A DNA stretch of 64,000 nucleotides from Coturnix japonica. Taxonomy: Eukaryota; Chordata; Aves; Galliformes; Phasianidae. Shown here piece by piece: positions 47,744-58,900 of the stretch; the stretch's first letter is position 1, and each line of letters starts with the position of its first letter. Position numbers and translations under genes: made by a program. A model generated the notes under the pieces. It did no database searches. It had not been told where the DNA came from and saw only the letters and a program-made list of their open reading frames with translations. The stretch covers positions 82,742,328-82,806,327 of the forward strand of contig NC_029516.1 of the NCBI RefSeq assembly GCF_001577835.2. The letters are read 5' to 3'.

Positions 47744-50700
47744 CTGAAGAAGGAAAAGAGAGTGCAAAGAAACTTAATGTCAGCGTATTTCTTACAAAGA
47801 CATCACTGCAGAATTCCAGCTCTTAAGTTTCTTCTAGAACAGGCACTCCTTGTGAGTTTCAGCAAGTCATGCAGCCAGCCTCACAGCCCTCCATCCCCAG
47901 AAGGTTCTATCAGCAGTTTATAGATAGATATGTGGAACACACCAAAAACACGGTATGGCATGGCTTCTCTAAACGTTTGAGCCACAGAGACCCGGGCACG
48001 CTCCTAGTCAAAGACTTGAATAGGCAGCTCTGTCTCTTACCACTCTGCTAATTTCTGCTCATACTGCTCCCTGCGCTCACGATTTCGCTTCTCCTGCAAT
48101 GTCTCACCGGTAAGTTTCTGTGCAATCATTACGAGGCCCCCTGCAGGGATCCTAGAAAAAGAAGAAGAGAAGTCACAAGTTACCCAGAGGACACTCAGTA
48201 GTAATAACTTACCGGCAGCAGTGAAAGGAGTGTGCGGGGGCCAGCCACCAGATCACTGGAGCACAACATTGCCCAGTACTCAGATGACACCACAGACTAA
48301 GGCACTCTCGTGCTAATGTCAGTCATCAGATGCAGCCTGTCCTCAGCTGTGACTCAATGCAGCCCCTTGAAAATGTATTTTCAAGTTATTCATGAGCAGG
48401 CACATGTAAGTCAAGGGGGTGACAGGACTTTATGTGCACCAACAACCCTTAATGTGCCAGCTCAGCCTGAAAAACCTGCCTCCTTCTCTTCACTTCTGCC
48501 CAAGTTAAGAGGTCACTGCCTAAATGGACAGAGCCCAAGAGAACTATGGGTCCCCTCCATCCTCAGGGAGCTTGGATCCACTCCCACCACTCAGGGAGAT
48601 GCAAAGTATCCACAGCAACGTGACATCTTACAGCCTATTACAGCCATTGTGCGGCCCTACCACACAGCCTCTAACTCAGCATTTCTTAATGGCTGCTGCT
48701 CCACATCTTGGCTTTGATGGAACCTGTTTTGTAAAGCTCTCATTCTGACATAGATCACTGACCCATCCAGCAGCTGTTATGTGTTCAGCTCTGGGCTCTC
48801 AGTTGCTTGAGGGGGAGCCCTAAAACTGTCTTCAACCCCAAACACCACAGTTACTTAAAGAGACGTTAAACTGTTCTGTGCACAACCAATGGGCTCGTTA
48901 GTAGCCTACCAAGAAGACATGTCTATGAACCACCCTCCTGGTTTCCTATTTAATAGCAGCTAGTGCCTCCTCCACTATGCAAACAGCGCTAAGATGCTTG
49001 CTCTGCTGAGAGCACTGAGTTCTTATCACAGAGGAAAGAGCAAAATATAAACCAAGAAAAGAAAAGAAAAAACAGTTAGAGGTCTGGAAGAAAAACTACC
49101 TTCACAAAGTCCCAAGAAAAATAAAGAAAATCCCTCAGGGCAAGAGAAAAAGGAAATCTGCAGTCTCGCCTGTGATTCAGGGCTTGGTGTGGGGGGCCAC
49201 ATTTAGCAAAGACCATCAAAAAGTAACTGTGACTCAGTCTCTGCTCACCACCAGTCACAACTTACCCAAAGGCTGCTCCGAACAGGAAGCCGCCTGCCAG
49301 CCCAGGCAGGCCCAAGTGCATTCTGAAGAGAGCTCCTGTGAAGGCTGAAAAACACGGACTCGCTGAAACCACAATCAGCCCCTCACCAGCCATCCTGCGC
49401 CTGCCAAGGGAGCTGCTCTGCCATGTTTCTCCTCTCTGTCAGATGACTTCAGTTTTTAGCAGAGCAGAAGCCAAATGCTGTGGCCAGCAGCAGTCCCACC
49501 ACGCAGTCACAGCAGCCTGAGGGAGGACACTTGCTGTGGCAATGCTTTGCCCCGCTCTCATCCACACGCTCTGTGCACTAGAACATAACACAAAGCTCGT
49601 TCTTCTTGAGAATGGCTCCGTAAGAAATGCTAAAAATGCAAAACTAACTATGAAAGTGGGACTCAGTTCTCTCCAGACTGGAGCACGATCACAGAGTCAC
49701 AGAACCACAGGGCTTGGAAGAGACTTCTGGAGATCATCCAGCCTAACCTCCTGCTATAGCAGTTCCCTACAGGAGCGTGTCCAGACAGTCCTGACTATCT
49801 CCAGAGAAGGACACTCCATGGTGTCTCTGAGCAATGCACTCCAAGGCTTTCTCACCCTCTCTCCCCCCCTTTTTTTTCCTTTCTGTTCAACAGCAGCTAA
49901 TTATAACTGCTGCCATGTAAGGCAGAAAGGAACAGTAAAGCACATACCCAGCTGTACGATCAACAAAGCCTCTAAAACTCAATGCCCATATTTGCCAGGA
50001 GCTCTATTGCCAAAAGCAGACATGCAAAACTAGCCACAAAAACGGTAGTTTATAAACACTGATAAACACTGAACGGCTGTGATGAGCAGAAATAAGAGAC
50101 GATCTCCTGCTGAAGTGGTGGTTATGAGGGCTGGTCATGCACCTAATGCTGCATTTATGCCACACAAGCAATTTTCACACAAAAACTCCAACAAGTATTT
50201 TGAGAACGGACTAACAACCACAAAATTCCCCACTGCTTTCAGATAATGCATTGATTGTGTGTTACAAATAAAGGCAGACAGCAACTACACCATGGAGCAA
50301 AGTTCCAAAGACAGCCAGCATAACAGCAAAATGGGTGCAACGATGCCACAGGCCTGCTCATATTCAAGAGATACAGATTCCTGCTTATGATTTTCTATTT
50401 ATGACCTCTGCTTAACGACACTGATAAAGTAAAGCACACAGATAAAAGTACCCAGTCTTACCTCCTGCTGAAGCAAAATTACTGATGGTGGTTTTATCGC
50501 GGTACACGGACAGACCGGTGCTCACCATGCTGTAGGGGTGAGGCATAAAGAGGCAGTTACACATGAAAAAGACACCGCTTGAAAAGAAGCAGGATTTCAT
50601 TAAGCCAACCCTCAGGGTACCTCTGTGCCCTGCTACCAGCCTGGCCAGAGCACACACATACACACATGCCAACCACAAGTGCTTTATTTCCACAACTTTA

Positions 50701-52858
50701 CCGCATGCAGCTGGACAGCCAGAGGTTGGGGAGTACTACTTTGGGATAGTCTTTTTTCCTTTCTTGTAAATCAAATACTCAATTTTTTAGTTTTTTAATT
50801 CATCCTATATTCAAGAATAAAAGGGATTGAGCAATACAATGATCCTCTCAACCGTACAGCTACCACTAGGGCTGAATCGTACCCGAGGTGTCACCAGGAC
50901 TACCCGCTCCTGAAGCAGAAGGTCCCCTGCTGGATTAGGAGCACCACCTCCACCATCTCTCTCTCTACCAATGTAACTTCAACCCTTCCAAAATGTGGAA
51001 CTAACAACCTGTTTGTAAACCACAAAACTGGACATGTATTTAACTGCAGCACAAAACCTTCAACTTAGATTTTAGGGTGGGGGGCACATCACAGGCTGCC
51101 CAGGGTAGTGGGCACAGCCAGAGTTTAGGGAGTTGAGTGTAGAGCCCAGAGTTGGACTCAATGATTCTTTGTGGAGCCCTCCCAGCATGGGACATTCTAT
51201 GATTCCATACAGAAACAAGTAACACTGAGCAGCGCCTCCCTTCAGAGCCTTTCACAAAGGGGCAGTGAAAAGGACGATGCATTTGCTTGCATGGGAGACA
51301 TCTGGTGGATGGCAATGACAATGCACGACTAGTCCTGAAAAATCTAAAGCATTAGAAGTTCTGGAAGAGAAAGCAAACAGCATCCTGACTGCACTCAAGC
51401 AAAGATACTGTGGCAAAAGATACTGTGGCATTGGGCATGGTGATGTTCCTAGTTGTGATTACTTACAAACTGTAAGTATTGCCACTGTACACAACACTGT
51501 ACACAAGGTGATAAGATGTAACAAAAAGGAGAAAAATTAGTTGGAAGGGACCTCTAGAGATCGTGGAGTCCAACCCCCCTGCCAAAGCAGGCTCCCTACA
51601 CCACGTCACACAGGTAGGCGTCCAGGTGGGTCTTAAATATCTCCAGAGAAGGAGACTCCACCACCTCCCTGGGCAGCCTGTTCCAGTGCTCCGTCACCCT
51701 CACTGTAAAGAAGTTCTTGCACACATTCATGCAGAACTTCCTATGCTCCAGTTTCTCATCCTGTCTCCACACGCTGCTGAAGAGTCTGGCCTCGCCACTT
51801 TGCCTCCCACACCTTAGATGTTTATAGACCTGGATCAGTTCCCCTCTCAGCCTTCTTTTCTCAAGGCTAAACACAGTTCACTTAACCTTTCCTCACAGGG
51901 TAGATGCTCCAGGCCCTTCACCATCTTTGTGGCCCTCCGCTGGACTCCAAAGAAAGCAGTTCCAGAACAGCCGGTGCACTGTAACCCTCTCCAAGAGAAA
52001 AATGCTGCCACAAAGTGAACACTTACTTGAATATGGCCACGAAGGTGGCCACCCTCCAGCTCCAGCGCCAGCCGTAGCGGATGAAGCCCCTGAGCCCGGC
52101 ACGGTGCGCAGATTGCTGTGGGGAGGAGGAGAAGGGTTACAGTCGGCAGCCCAGCTCCCCTTCACTATCATCCCACTGTGCTGCGGGCTGCTGCCGAGCG
52201 GCACCGACCCAACTCGAGGCGCTGGGAATGGCACCCCCTAAGGGTAAATAAAGCCGATCCCTTCCTGAGGAATGGGAGTCTATGTTTACACCTGAACAGG
52301 CACCCCAACAATTAACTCGCAGAGGCAAACCGACACCACTCCACCCCATCGTGCTTCTGCCTGCACATCATCCCCTCCACCACCCCCGCTCAGCACCGAG
52401 GGCCGCAGGCAGCTCTCCCCGCGATTCGCCCCCGGCCCCGTACCACCGCATCGGCGCGGTTGTGGAACACGTCTCCCTGGCTGCCCTCGATGAAGGCCCT
52501 CCTCGCCTGGCGGAAGGCGGGCAGGCCGCCGTACAGCCAGCCGACCAGGCCCCCGGTGAACGCCGACTTGATGATGTTGATCGTCTCCTCCGGGTACCGC
52601 TGTAACTCGCTGCAAGGAAACGCCGCGGCTCAGCGCGGAGCCGCGCGGCTCGGACAGGCCTCGGCTCCTCGCTCCGCGGGGCAGCGCCAGGCCCCGCACC
52701 CGGAACCCCCTCCCTCCGTCCCTCCCGCCGCCCCGGCTCGTCCCGGCTCGTCCCGGCCCTCACTCGCGCCGCCACAGCTCGCTGAGCCGCTCCCAGCCCG
52801 TCTGCGGCGGCGGCGTGGGGCGGCCGAAGGTGCCCCCGGCTCCCAGCCCCTCCGCCAT
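47653..52858 (-). CDS. TIMMDC1: TIMMDC1, mitochondrial complex I assembly factor of the Tim17 family
   Basis: An inner-membrane protein that helps assemble the membrane arm of respiratory complex I. Seven coding exons are joined in frame: 52764-52858, 52444-52609, 52027-52115, 50462-50529, 49266-49344, 48041-48151 and 47653-47743 (699 nt, 232 residues plus stop). Human is about 285. Matches to the human protein as I recall it include [36 protein letters not shown]-like sequence across the exon 2/3 junction, [21 protein letters not shown] and [10 protein letters not shown]. The four Tim17-type membrane segments are in exons 2-6. The N-terminus is about 40 residues shorter than in human. The C-terminus stops early, at a TAG in a region where similarity continues. 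The start ATG at 52858 lies in a CpG island. Confidence 0.93.
48041..48151 (-). CDS. TIMMDC1: TIMMDC1 exon 6
   Basis: The acceptor CTTTTTCTAG precedes GATCCCTGCAG. The donor is GAGTG|GTAAGAG. It encodes [20 protein letters not shown], followed by a highly charged helix ending in EQKLAEW, aligned with human ELKLEEW. Confidence 0.92.
49266..49344 (-). CDS. TIMMDC1: TIMMDC1 exon 5
   Basis: The acceptor GTTTTTCAG precedes CCTTCACAGG. The donor is CTTTGG|GTAAG. It encodes [20 protein letters not shown] and the start of a glycine-rich membrane segment. Confidence 0.92.
49689..49862 (-). mobile_element. CR1 LINE 3' fragment
   Basis: CAGAACCACAGGGCTTGGAA, then a GAGATCATCCAGCCTAACCT series and CAGAGAAGGACACTCCATGG, matching the reverse complement of CR1 3' ends. 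It lies in the TIMMDC1 intron between exons 4 and 5. Confidence 0.9.
50462..50529 (-). CDS. TIMMDC1: TIMMDC1 exon 4
   Basis: The acceptor CACCCCTACAG precedes CATGGTGAGC. The donor is CAGGAG|GTAAG. It encodes [20 protein letters not shown] (first Asn split), matching the human NTSLNVYRNKD region. Confidence 0.92.
51062..51212 (+). mobile_element. CR1 LINE 3' fragment, diverged
   Basis: A plus-strand segment with GGCTGCCCAGGGTAGTGGGC, GGACTCAATGATTCTTTGTG and terminal CATTCTATGATTCCAT. It lies in the TIMMDC1 intron between exons 3 and 4. Confidence 0.75.
51540..51965 (-). mobile_element. CR1 LINE fragment
   Basis: About 425 bp including the reverse complement of the CR1 ORF2 C-terminus (the minus-strand frame starts [20 protein letters not shown]) and of its 3' region. 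The terminal octamer tail is lacking or diverged. It lies in the TIMMDC1 intron, ending about 60 bp from exon 3. Confidence 0.95.
52027..52115 (-). CDS. TIMMDC1: TIMMDC1 exon 3
   Basis: The acceptor CCCCACAG precedes CAATCTGCGC. The donor is TTCAA|GTAAGT. It encodes [20 protein letters not shown] and a second membrane segment. Confidence 0.94.
52444..52609 (-). CDS. TIMMDC1: TIMMDC1 exon 2
   Basis: The acceptor TTTCCTTGCAG precedes CGAGTTACAGC. The donor is GCGGTG|GTACGG. It encodes [20 protein letters not shown] and the first membrane segment [11 protein letters not shown], then HNRADAV. Confidence 0.93.
52764..52858 (-). CDS. TIMMDC1: TIMMDC1 exon 1
   Basis: ATG at 52858-52856, then [14 protein letters not shown] and [11 protein letters not shown], with a donor GGCGCGA|GTGAGG. 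It is GC-rich. An upstream in-frame start restoring the longer mammalian N-terminus was not found. Confidence 0.85.
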
Positions 52859-52910
52859 AACCTTCCCGGCGGCGGCGCTGAGCGAGCACCGCAGCGCCCC
52901 CAGCTCCACG

Positions 52911-53330
52911 GCTGAGGGAGTTGGGTTTGTTCAGCCTAGAGAAGAGAAGGTTGCGGGGTGACCTCATTGCAGCCTTTCAATACCTGAAGGGAACCTACAC
53001 CCAGGAGGGGAGTAAACTCTTCGAAAGGGCTGACAATAGCAGGACACGGGGAAATGGCTTTAAGTTAAAAGAAGGAAGATTTAGGTTGGATGTTAGGGGG
53101 AAGTTCTTTACTAGGAGAGTGGTTAGGCCCTGGAACAGGCTGCCCAGGGAGGTTGTGGATGCCCCGTCCTTGGAGGTGTTCAAGACCAGGTTGGACAGGG
53201 CCCTGGGCAACCTGATCTAGTAAAGGCGTATGTTTGGTGGCCCTGCCAGGCAGGGGGGTTGGAACTACATGATCCTTGAGGTCCCTTCCAACCTGGGTCA
53301 TGCTGTGATTCTGTGTGATTCTGTGGGGCA
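52911..53330 (+). mobile_element. CR1 LINE fragment next to the TIMMDC1 promoter
   Basis: About 420 bp. The plus frame starts [20 protein letters not shown] (CR1 ORF2 C-terminus) and the element ends in tandem ATTCTGTG units. The reading frame is intact over 99 codons, suggesting a relatively young copy. Its 5' edge is about 52 bp upstream of the TIMMDC1 ATG, in opposite orientation. Confidence 0.96.
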
Positions 53331-53447
53331 CGGTGGGGCTTGGGAACCCCTTGCAGAGTGAGCGAGCTTCTGTGTGTGGAAGGGAAGAGAAGGGCCCATG
53401 GCTTTTGTTCCCGTGTTGGCTGCCAATTTTCTATCGCATGGTGTCTG

Positions 53448-53596
53448 TGTCTGCCCCCATCCCTGGAGGCACTCAGGGTTGGATGGGCCCTGGGCAGCCT
53501 GAGTTGGTGGGGGCAGCCCTGCCCATGGCAGGGGGTTGGGGCTGGGTGGGCTGCGAGGTCCCTTTCAACCCAAATAGTTCTATGATGCCATGAACA
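53448..53596 (+). mobile_element. CR1 LINE 3' fragment
   Basis: CATCCCTGGAGGCACTCAGG, GGCAGGGGGTTGGGGCTGGG and TTCAACCCAAATAGTTCTAT are CR1 3' features. It is 5'-truncated. Confidence 0.9.
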
Positions 53597-53599
53597 TGA

Positions 53600-55753
53600 C
53601 ACACCACCTGGGTCTTCGCTTGTGCTTCCCATTAGCAGATCTGGCCCAGCAGCAGTGCCACCATCACAGGCCGCTGAGACCTGTGCCAGCTTCTGGTTCT
53701 ACCGTCTTGATTCTTACTGTTGTAAGTCGTTGGGAGGTTCCAAATATCTGTATTTGTGCAAGGGCTCACCCTGAAGTGTGGGTCTCCAGTGCTATGGCAG
53801 TACATCTTACACGTGCTTACAGGCACTGTGCAGAACACCCTTCACATCCCACCCTTTATCTCAACGGCAGCCCTGAGGGAAGTCCCATCACTTCTAGGAG
53901 TCACCTCCCTGCCAGTGCAGGCCCATCCTGTGAGGGAGGAGTGGAGGCAGTTACTCATGGCTGTTCTAGGAAAGCAGCTAAGGAAAAAGGCTGAGGAGTC
54001 ACCAGCTCACGCAAGCCATCATTCAGGAAGAGTTTTCAGTCACCGTCACACATGACTCGGCTACTTGGATGGGTGTATTTCACAGATTCCACTGAGGTGC
54101 CCTAAAAATATTGTCAAAGAGGGGAAAAAAAAAATACCACAAGAAATACAAACTTCCCCTTCTCATTGAGACAGCTGGGGACTATCCAGAGCTTTTCTTA
54201 CCGTTCTGAGAAACAACGCACCAGGCAACAGCTCTTTGTTGTTTGTTTTAATCCAAAAGCACGTCATTAAAAACCGGTTAAAAATACTACACAGAGTTGT
54301 TTCCATTGGCTAAAAGTACAAAACTCCTACTCGACCCTTTACCCTGAAACCCAACTATTTTAACACCCCGATTTGTTTTCTGTGCCCACAGTGGCACATA
54401 GCTGCATGCTGCTCCAGCAGCTTCAGCCCTACCACTGATGGTTACTTCCCCGCTATTGGAATGGGAGGGGCTGCTGAGGTCACTGAGTGCATGTGTGTTC
54501 TGTGTGTACTTCTTGATGGTGTTTTCTTCTCTGATCCCAAATGACTACAGAGAAAGCTGACATCAGAATAATACAGAGAAAAACAATGTGAGGAGTAGCT
54601 GGCTCTGTGCGACTGAAGGCATTCCCTCAACCAGACTGAGGGAGAATAGGAGCATAACAGCTGGGCCAAAGAAAAGGGAATGCTGGACTGAGCAGAAGTG
54701 CCATCAGCCTTTAAGTGAAAAGCCCTAGAAAGATTACAGAAGAGGATCAGAGCAGAGAACCTATGAACATCTAGAAAAAAAAAAAGAACTTCTCAGTCTA
54801 CCTCTGTGTATGTTTTCTTCAGGTTCTTAAGGGTCCCAGGATATCTGGCCAGCAGACAGCTGAGACCTTGATAACACAGCCTCAGTTTTGCGTGGCCGTG
54901 CATGGATCCAGCTCATTGCCCCACAGTGGAGGCAGTCTTTATCTCAGCTGTTTGACTGTCCACTATTCAGGCCAAGCATTATGGCAATGCTATCATCACC
55001 AGCCATTCCCTTGTGAGGTAGGTAATTTACCTGTGCAAGGATATTTTGTCATTTTAATGGCCCATCAAAGTCTGGCCATCGACCTTAAAAGCTTGACCTA
55101 AACATCACAACCCTAAGCTCTAAGCTATCTAAAAAGGTTACCTCAAATCCCAGTACCTGCTTCTGTCAGCTTATACCTAATATCCCAAGTGCTATCACAC
55201 AGCTGAGAAAACACTGACCACTGCCAAAAATGGACATGTATCTCCCAGCTGAGCGCAGCAAACACTACTTTGCCATGAACACAGAGGACTTGGCAAAAGG
55301 TCCAGTAAAATGAGCAGCAAGGCATCTCATTGACTGAATGGGATTTAGGAGCACTCTGAGACAGGCAGTAACAAAATCCCAAATGATTGTGGCTCTGGGC
55401 AGCCTGGCCTGGTCTGGTGGTTGGTGACCCTGCACATAGCAGAGGGGTTGAAACTGGATGATCACTGTGGTCCTTTTCAACCCAGGCCATTTCATGATTC
55501 TACAGCAACACTCTTCCAGGCAAGAGTATAACCAGCCCAGCAAACAACCATACTCCAACCTTCAACTGAATGTTCTCGTGGCAACAGTAGACCCATTTCC
55601 CAGTGCATGGGAATAATTTTCAAGTTAGCCTATTGGTGCTCTCTGCAGTCCTAGTGTAAAGAATAATAAGCCTGAGAGAACAAGAAAGAAGATACACCCA
55701 TCTTCAGATTTCCAGAGAGATCAGTCTGAGCTGAAGAGAAAAGCAGAGAAGTC
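53600..55753. other. Interval between POGLUT1 stop and TIMMDC1 upstream flank
   Basis: It should hold the POGLUT1 3' UTR (minus strand). ATTAAA on the minus strand at 55058-55053 is a weak poly(A) candidate, giving a 3' UTR of about 700 nt. A CR1 fragment occupies 55388-55505. No exon was recognised. Confidence 0.5.
55388..55505 (+). mobile_element. CR1 LINE 3' fragment, diverged
   Basis: GGCTCTGGGCAGCCTGGCCT and TCCTTTTCAACCCAGGCCAT with a final CATGATTCTA match the CR1 3' end. It lies within the likely POGLUT1 3' UTR. Confidence 0.85.
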
Positions 55754-55910
55754 TCACAGTTCGGTTTTCAACCATTCAGAAGCAATCTCATTGTAGTTCT
55801 TCCTCCTTTTCACTTTGTAAGTCAAGGTTTGCGAATACTCTGACAACAGATGCTCCCAGTAGCAAGAGACGTCCTCCATCTGCAAGTGTTCAGTGATGAA
55901 TTGGCGTCCC
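55754..55910 (-). CDS. POGLUT1: POGLUT1 last exon (coding part) with KTEL
   Basis: The acceptor GTGTCTCTAG precedes GGGACGCC. It encodes [20 protein letters not shown] and a basic tail ending WLKTEL, then TGA at 55756-55754. Confidence 0.95.
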
Positions 55911-58900
55911 CTAGAGACACACAAGGCACAGTCAGAACCGATTACTAGTTCCTACACGAGTCTTTGGTTTTGTTTTGTATGCATATCAACTTTCACTCTT
56001 CTGTTGTTGGTTTTTGGTTGTTTTCTTTCCAGATATGCATTGCTCTGTACAATCTATCTTGATTTCACAATCTTCATTCACTCTTATGGCTCGGACACTT
56101 GCACTTCTTTTGTTATCCTCAAGATGGTATTTGTTATCTGGGATAATAAATATCAGCTTTTACATATCAGATGCAGCCTGAGCAGCAGTGCTACATGCTG
56201 CTTCAGAAAGCAGCCGCTGCCAGCCTGGGTATATAATGGTTTTAATGCAGACACAGCTCCCAGGGGCCAGCTCACTTCATACTGAGACAAAAGCTCCTAA
56301 CATCTGATAGCTTGCAGTGGGGTTCCTGACACAGGTCACATCTGAACCGAAGACCTAAACACATAATGTCCAGCTTGTTAGAAGGTCTCTAAAAATCCTG
56401 CTGTTATTGCAGAAGGAAAACATGCTTTACCCTATTAATAGTAGGATGGCTTTGATAGGCAGCCCCTTCAAAAGCTGTGTAAGAAAACGCTTTGGAAGAA
56501 GAGTGCCTGACAGACACAAAGGACACACAACTTACCTCTCTGCAATTTCTTGCGCTATGTTGTCATTTTCCTTTGCAAACTGCAACAGCTCCCTAAAATG
56601 CAGACAAAAAAATGCTATGAAACAACAGGCTCAGTGGAGATATACAACTCAACTTAGCTAAACTATTGCAGGGGATGAGATTAAGGATTTAGAGCTAGGA
56701 TTTCAGAGCACAGAGGAATCTTGTCATTCATATTTGTTTCGTATCAGTCCTGGACAGCGTGCTGAAATCCAGGAGCTAACACATTTCCAGCCCACTAATA
56801 CGTTCTTCTTCCTCTTATCTGTGTTCCTGTGCTCACTTGCAGAGATATTTAAGTACCTAATGCCTGCTGATTTCAGTGAGGATGAGAGACCTATGTACCC
56901 CAGTGAAACCACATTCTGTGAGAAATGCAATCAAATGGTTCTGTGGGTATGATAATAAAGGAAAAAGAACATGACCTCCAAGAGCCTTTGTCTGATGCAC
57001 GGGAACAGAGGCTCTTCCTAGTGTAAGCCACCATCTCAAACAAAGCGGTGCCTCCTTGTGCCACGCAGTGTCCCACTGAGCACAGCTGGGGTCACACACC
57101 TGACATCAGAGAGGTCTGATCTGACGGGGATGTAGTGGACCCAGGGCTTCAGCTGCTGATAGAAGAACTCCAACCACTCTTCTCCAACGTGAAAGACGAG
57201 TGAACCACACAGGAAGAGGTGTTTCAACCGGAAACTGGCGGCCACTCCCCGGAAATTAAACAGATACCTTTAAAGGGAGAAGGAAAGAGGTTACACCTGG
57301 CATTTTGTGAGGAAATACCTGAAGAAACTGGACTCTGAGTACTGGTAACATTTCCTCACTGGTCATAGCACAAGCAATCTGAAGTTGAAGATGCTCTGGG
57401 TGAGCTTCTGGTGCCGAATAAAACATAGGGGGGAGATCTAGGAGAAAGAAAGACCTGCCTATGGCAAACCAAAGGAGGCTTCACTGCCTAAAGGGCATGG
57501 AAGGTCTTCAACAACTGTATGGAAGACGTGGAAGGTCACACCTTGGATGTTATTTCTGTGGCTCTACACTGACAAAAGACTGTTTCCACAAGCAGCTTTT
57601 CCCCAATTTTGTTGCCTTGAAATGAGCTTTTTTGTTCATTGTTTTGCTTTTCCATATCTATTCAGCCTTTTTTTTGTTGTTGTTGTTTTAATCTTCTGGA
57701 ATCCTGCTTTAATCTGAAGCTAATCGTTTCACATTAACTTGGGAATGCAACCCTAGGAGGTTAAACAGACTAGCACAAAACAGATGGACTTTGCAGATAA
57801 CAAAGAATCAACAATCTTGTTTTCAGTATTTTCTGCCAAGTTAGTAAAATGGGCTTGACTGGGGGTGATTTCTCTTAGCAAAACGCATCTCAGAGGCATG
57901 TTTGTTTGTTTGTTTCCTTGCTTTTTCAAACCCACATTTCTCCAATTATATGGAAAGCTGTTTTTCCTGTGGGTAAAACCCCTCAGTACATGAAACTAAT
58001 CTTTGAAGCCAAACACTTTGGGCTGGGGGAAGGGAGTTCTTCCTTCAACATAGCCGTTTTGGGTGAGATGGGGGTAGAGCTAAACTTGGTTCAACAGTAA
58101 GTGAAAATAATTAAATCTGAAATTAATTCTTTGTATTATCCAGGAGCTCAAGGCAGGAATGAGGAGCACGCTGTACTAGGAACTGAACAATGATATTAGA
58201 GACAGAAAAAGAATAGTGGTCTAGAAGTAAGAAAATAACTCTGTCCAGCTTTATCCGTGACTCCCACCATCTATGACTGTAGCAGAAATGCTAAATCATG
58301 TCTTGAAGCAGTGATTGAGCACCTGGTGGGAAGGCAGGGCCAACCCAAGGGAGCTCAGGTGCAAGCAGTGCGCCTGAGTGACCAGAAGGGGTGGAGCCAG
58401 AAGCCACCTCTTCCCATACCTCATTTAAGGGTTGGCGGGGGAGAGGTATATTGCTGGAGATCCCTCCCTATTAGAGGTTTTTTAAAGGTAAGCAGTTTTT
58501 GGTTTTTTATTTGTGTCTGTAGCTGCTGCATTTGGGCTTGTTCTCATTTGCTGCAGCTTAGAACTGTGTAACTCTGTTATTACTGCTGTACTTTCCATCA
58601 CATTACAGTGATCTCAGCTAATTCACTGAGGGCTGCTCTCAGACAGACCCATGTAGCACCTACATGGAAGGAAATAGGTAAGAAGTTCTCATTGACCCTA
58701 CTAGTCCCTGTCTCTCGCAGCCTACAGCTAGAAGCGTGTCTTCTGAGTTAGTGGTGTGATTACAGTCCCTCTTTTTGTATCTGTGTTTTTCCACTGACAA
58801 ACTGAAGTCAGTAACATGTCACAGGACCACTCTAGGGGCTACTCACCCAGAAAAGACTCCATGGAGTCCATGTGCTGCTGCTGACAATGATTATTGATAA

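Larger units (their letters stand above)
52430..52900 (-). promoter_or_regulatory. TIMMDC1: CpG island promoter of TIMMDC1
   Basis: Dense CpG and high GC content cover exons 1 and 2 and the start codon, in contrast with the surrounding DNA. This is the usual promoter type for housekeeping mitochondrial genes. The island ends abruptly at about 52910, where a CR1 begins. Confidence 0.75.

Noticed and set aside
52460-52915. Long plus-strand frames across the TIMMDC1 CpG island
   Set aside because: These are shadows of TIMMDC1 exons 1 and 2 caused by high GC content.
52921-53220. 99-codon frame as a possible host gene
   Set aside because: The protein is the CR1 ORF2 C-terminus, and the element end with octamer repeats follows directly.
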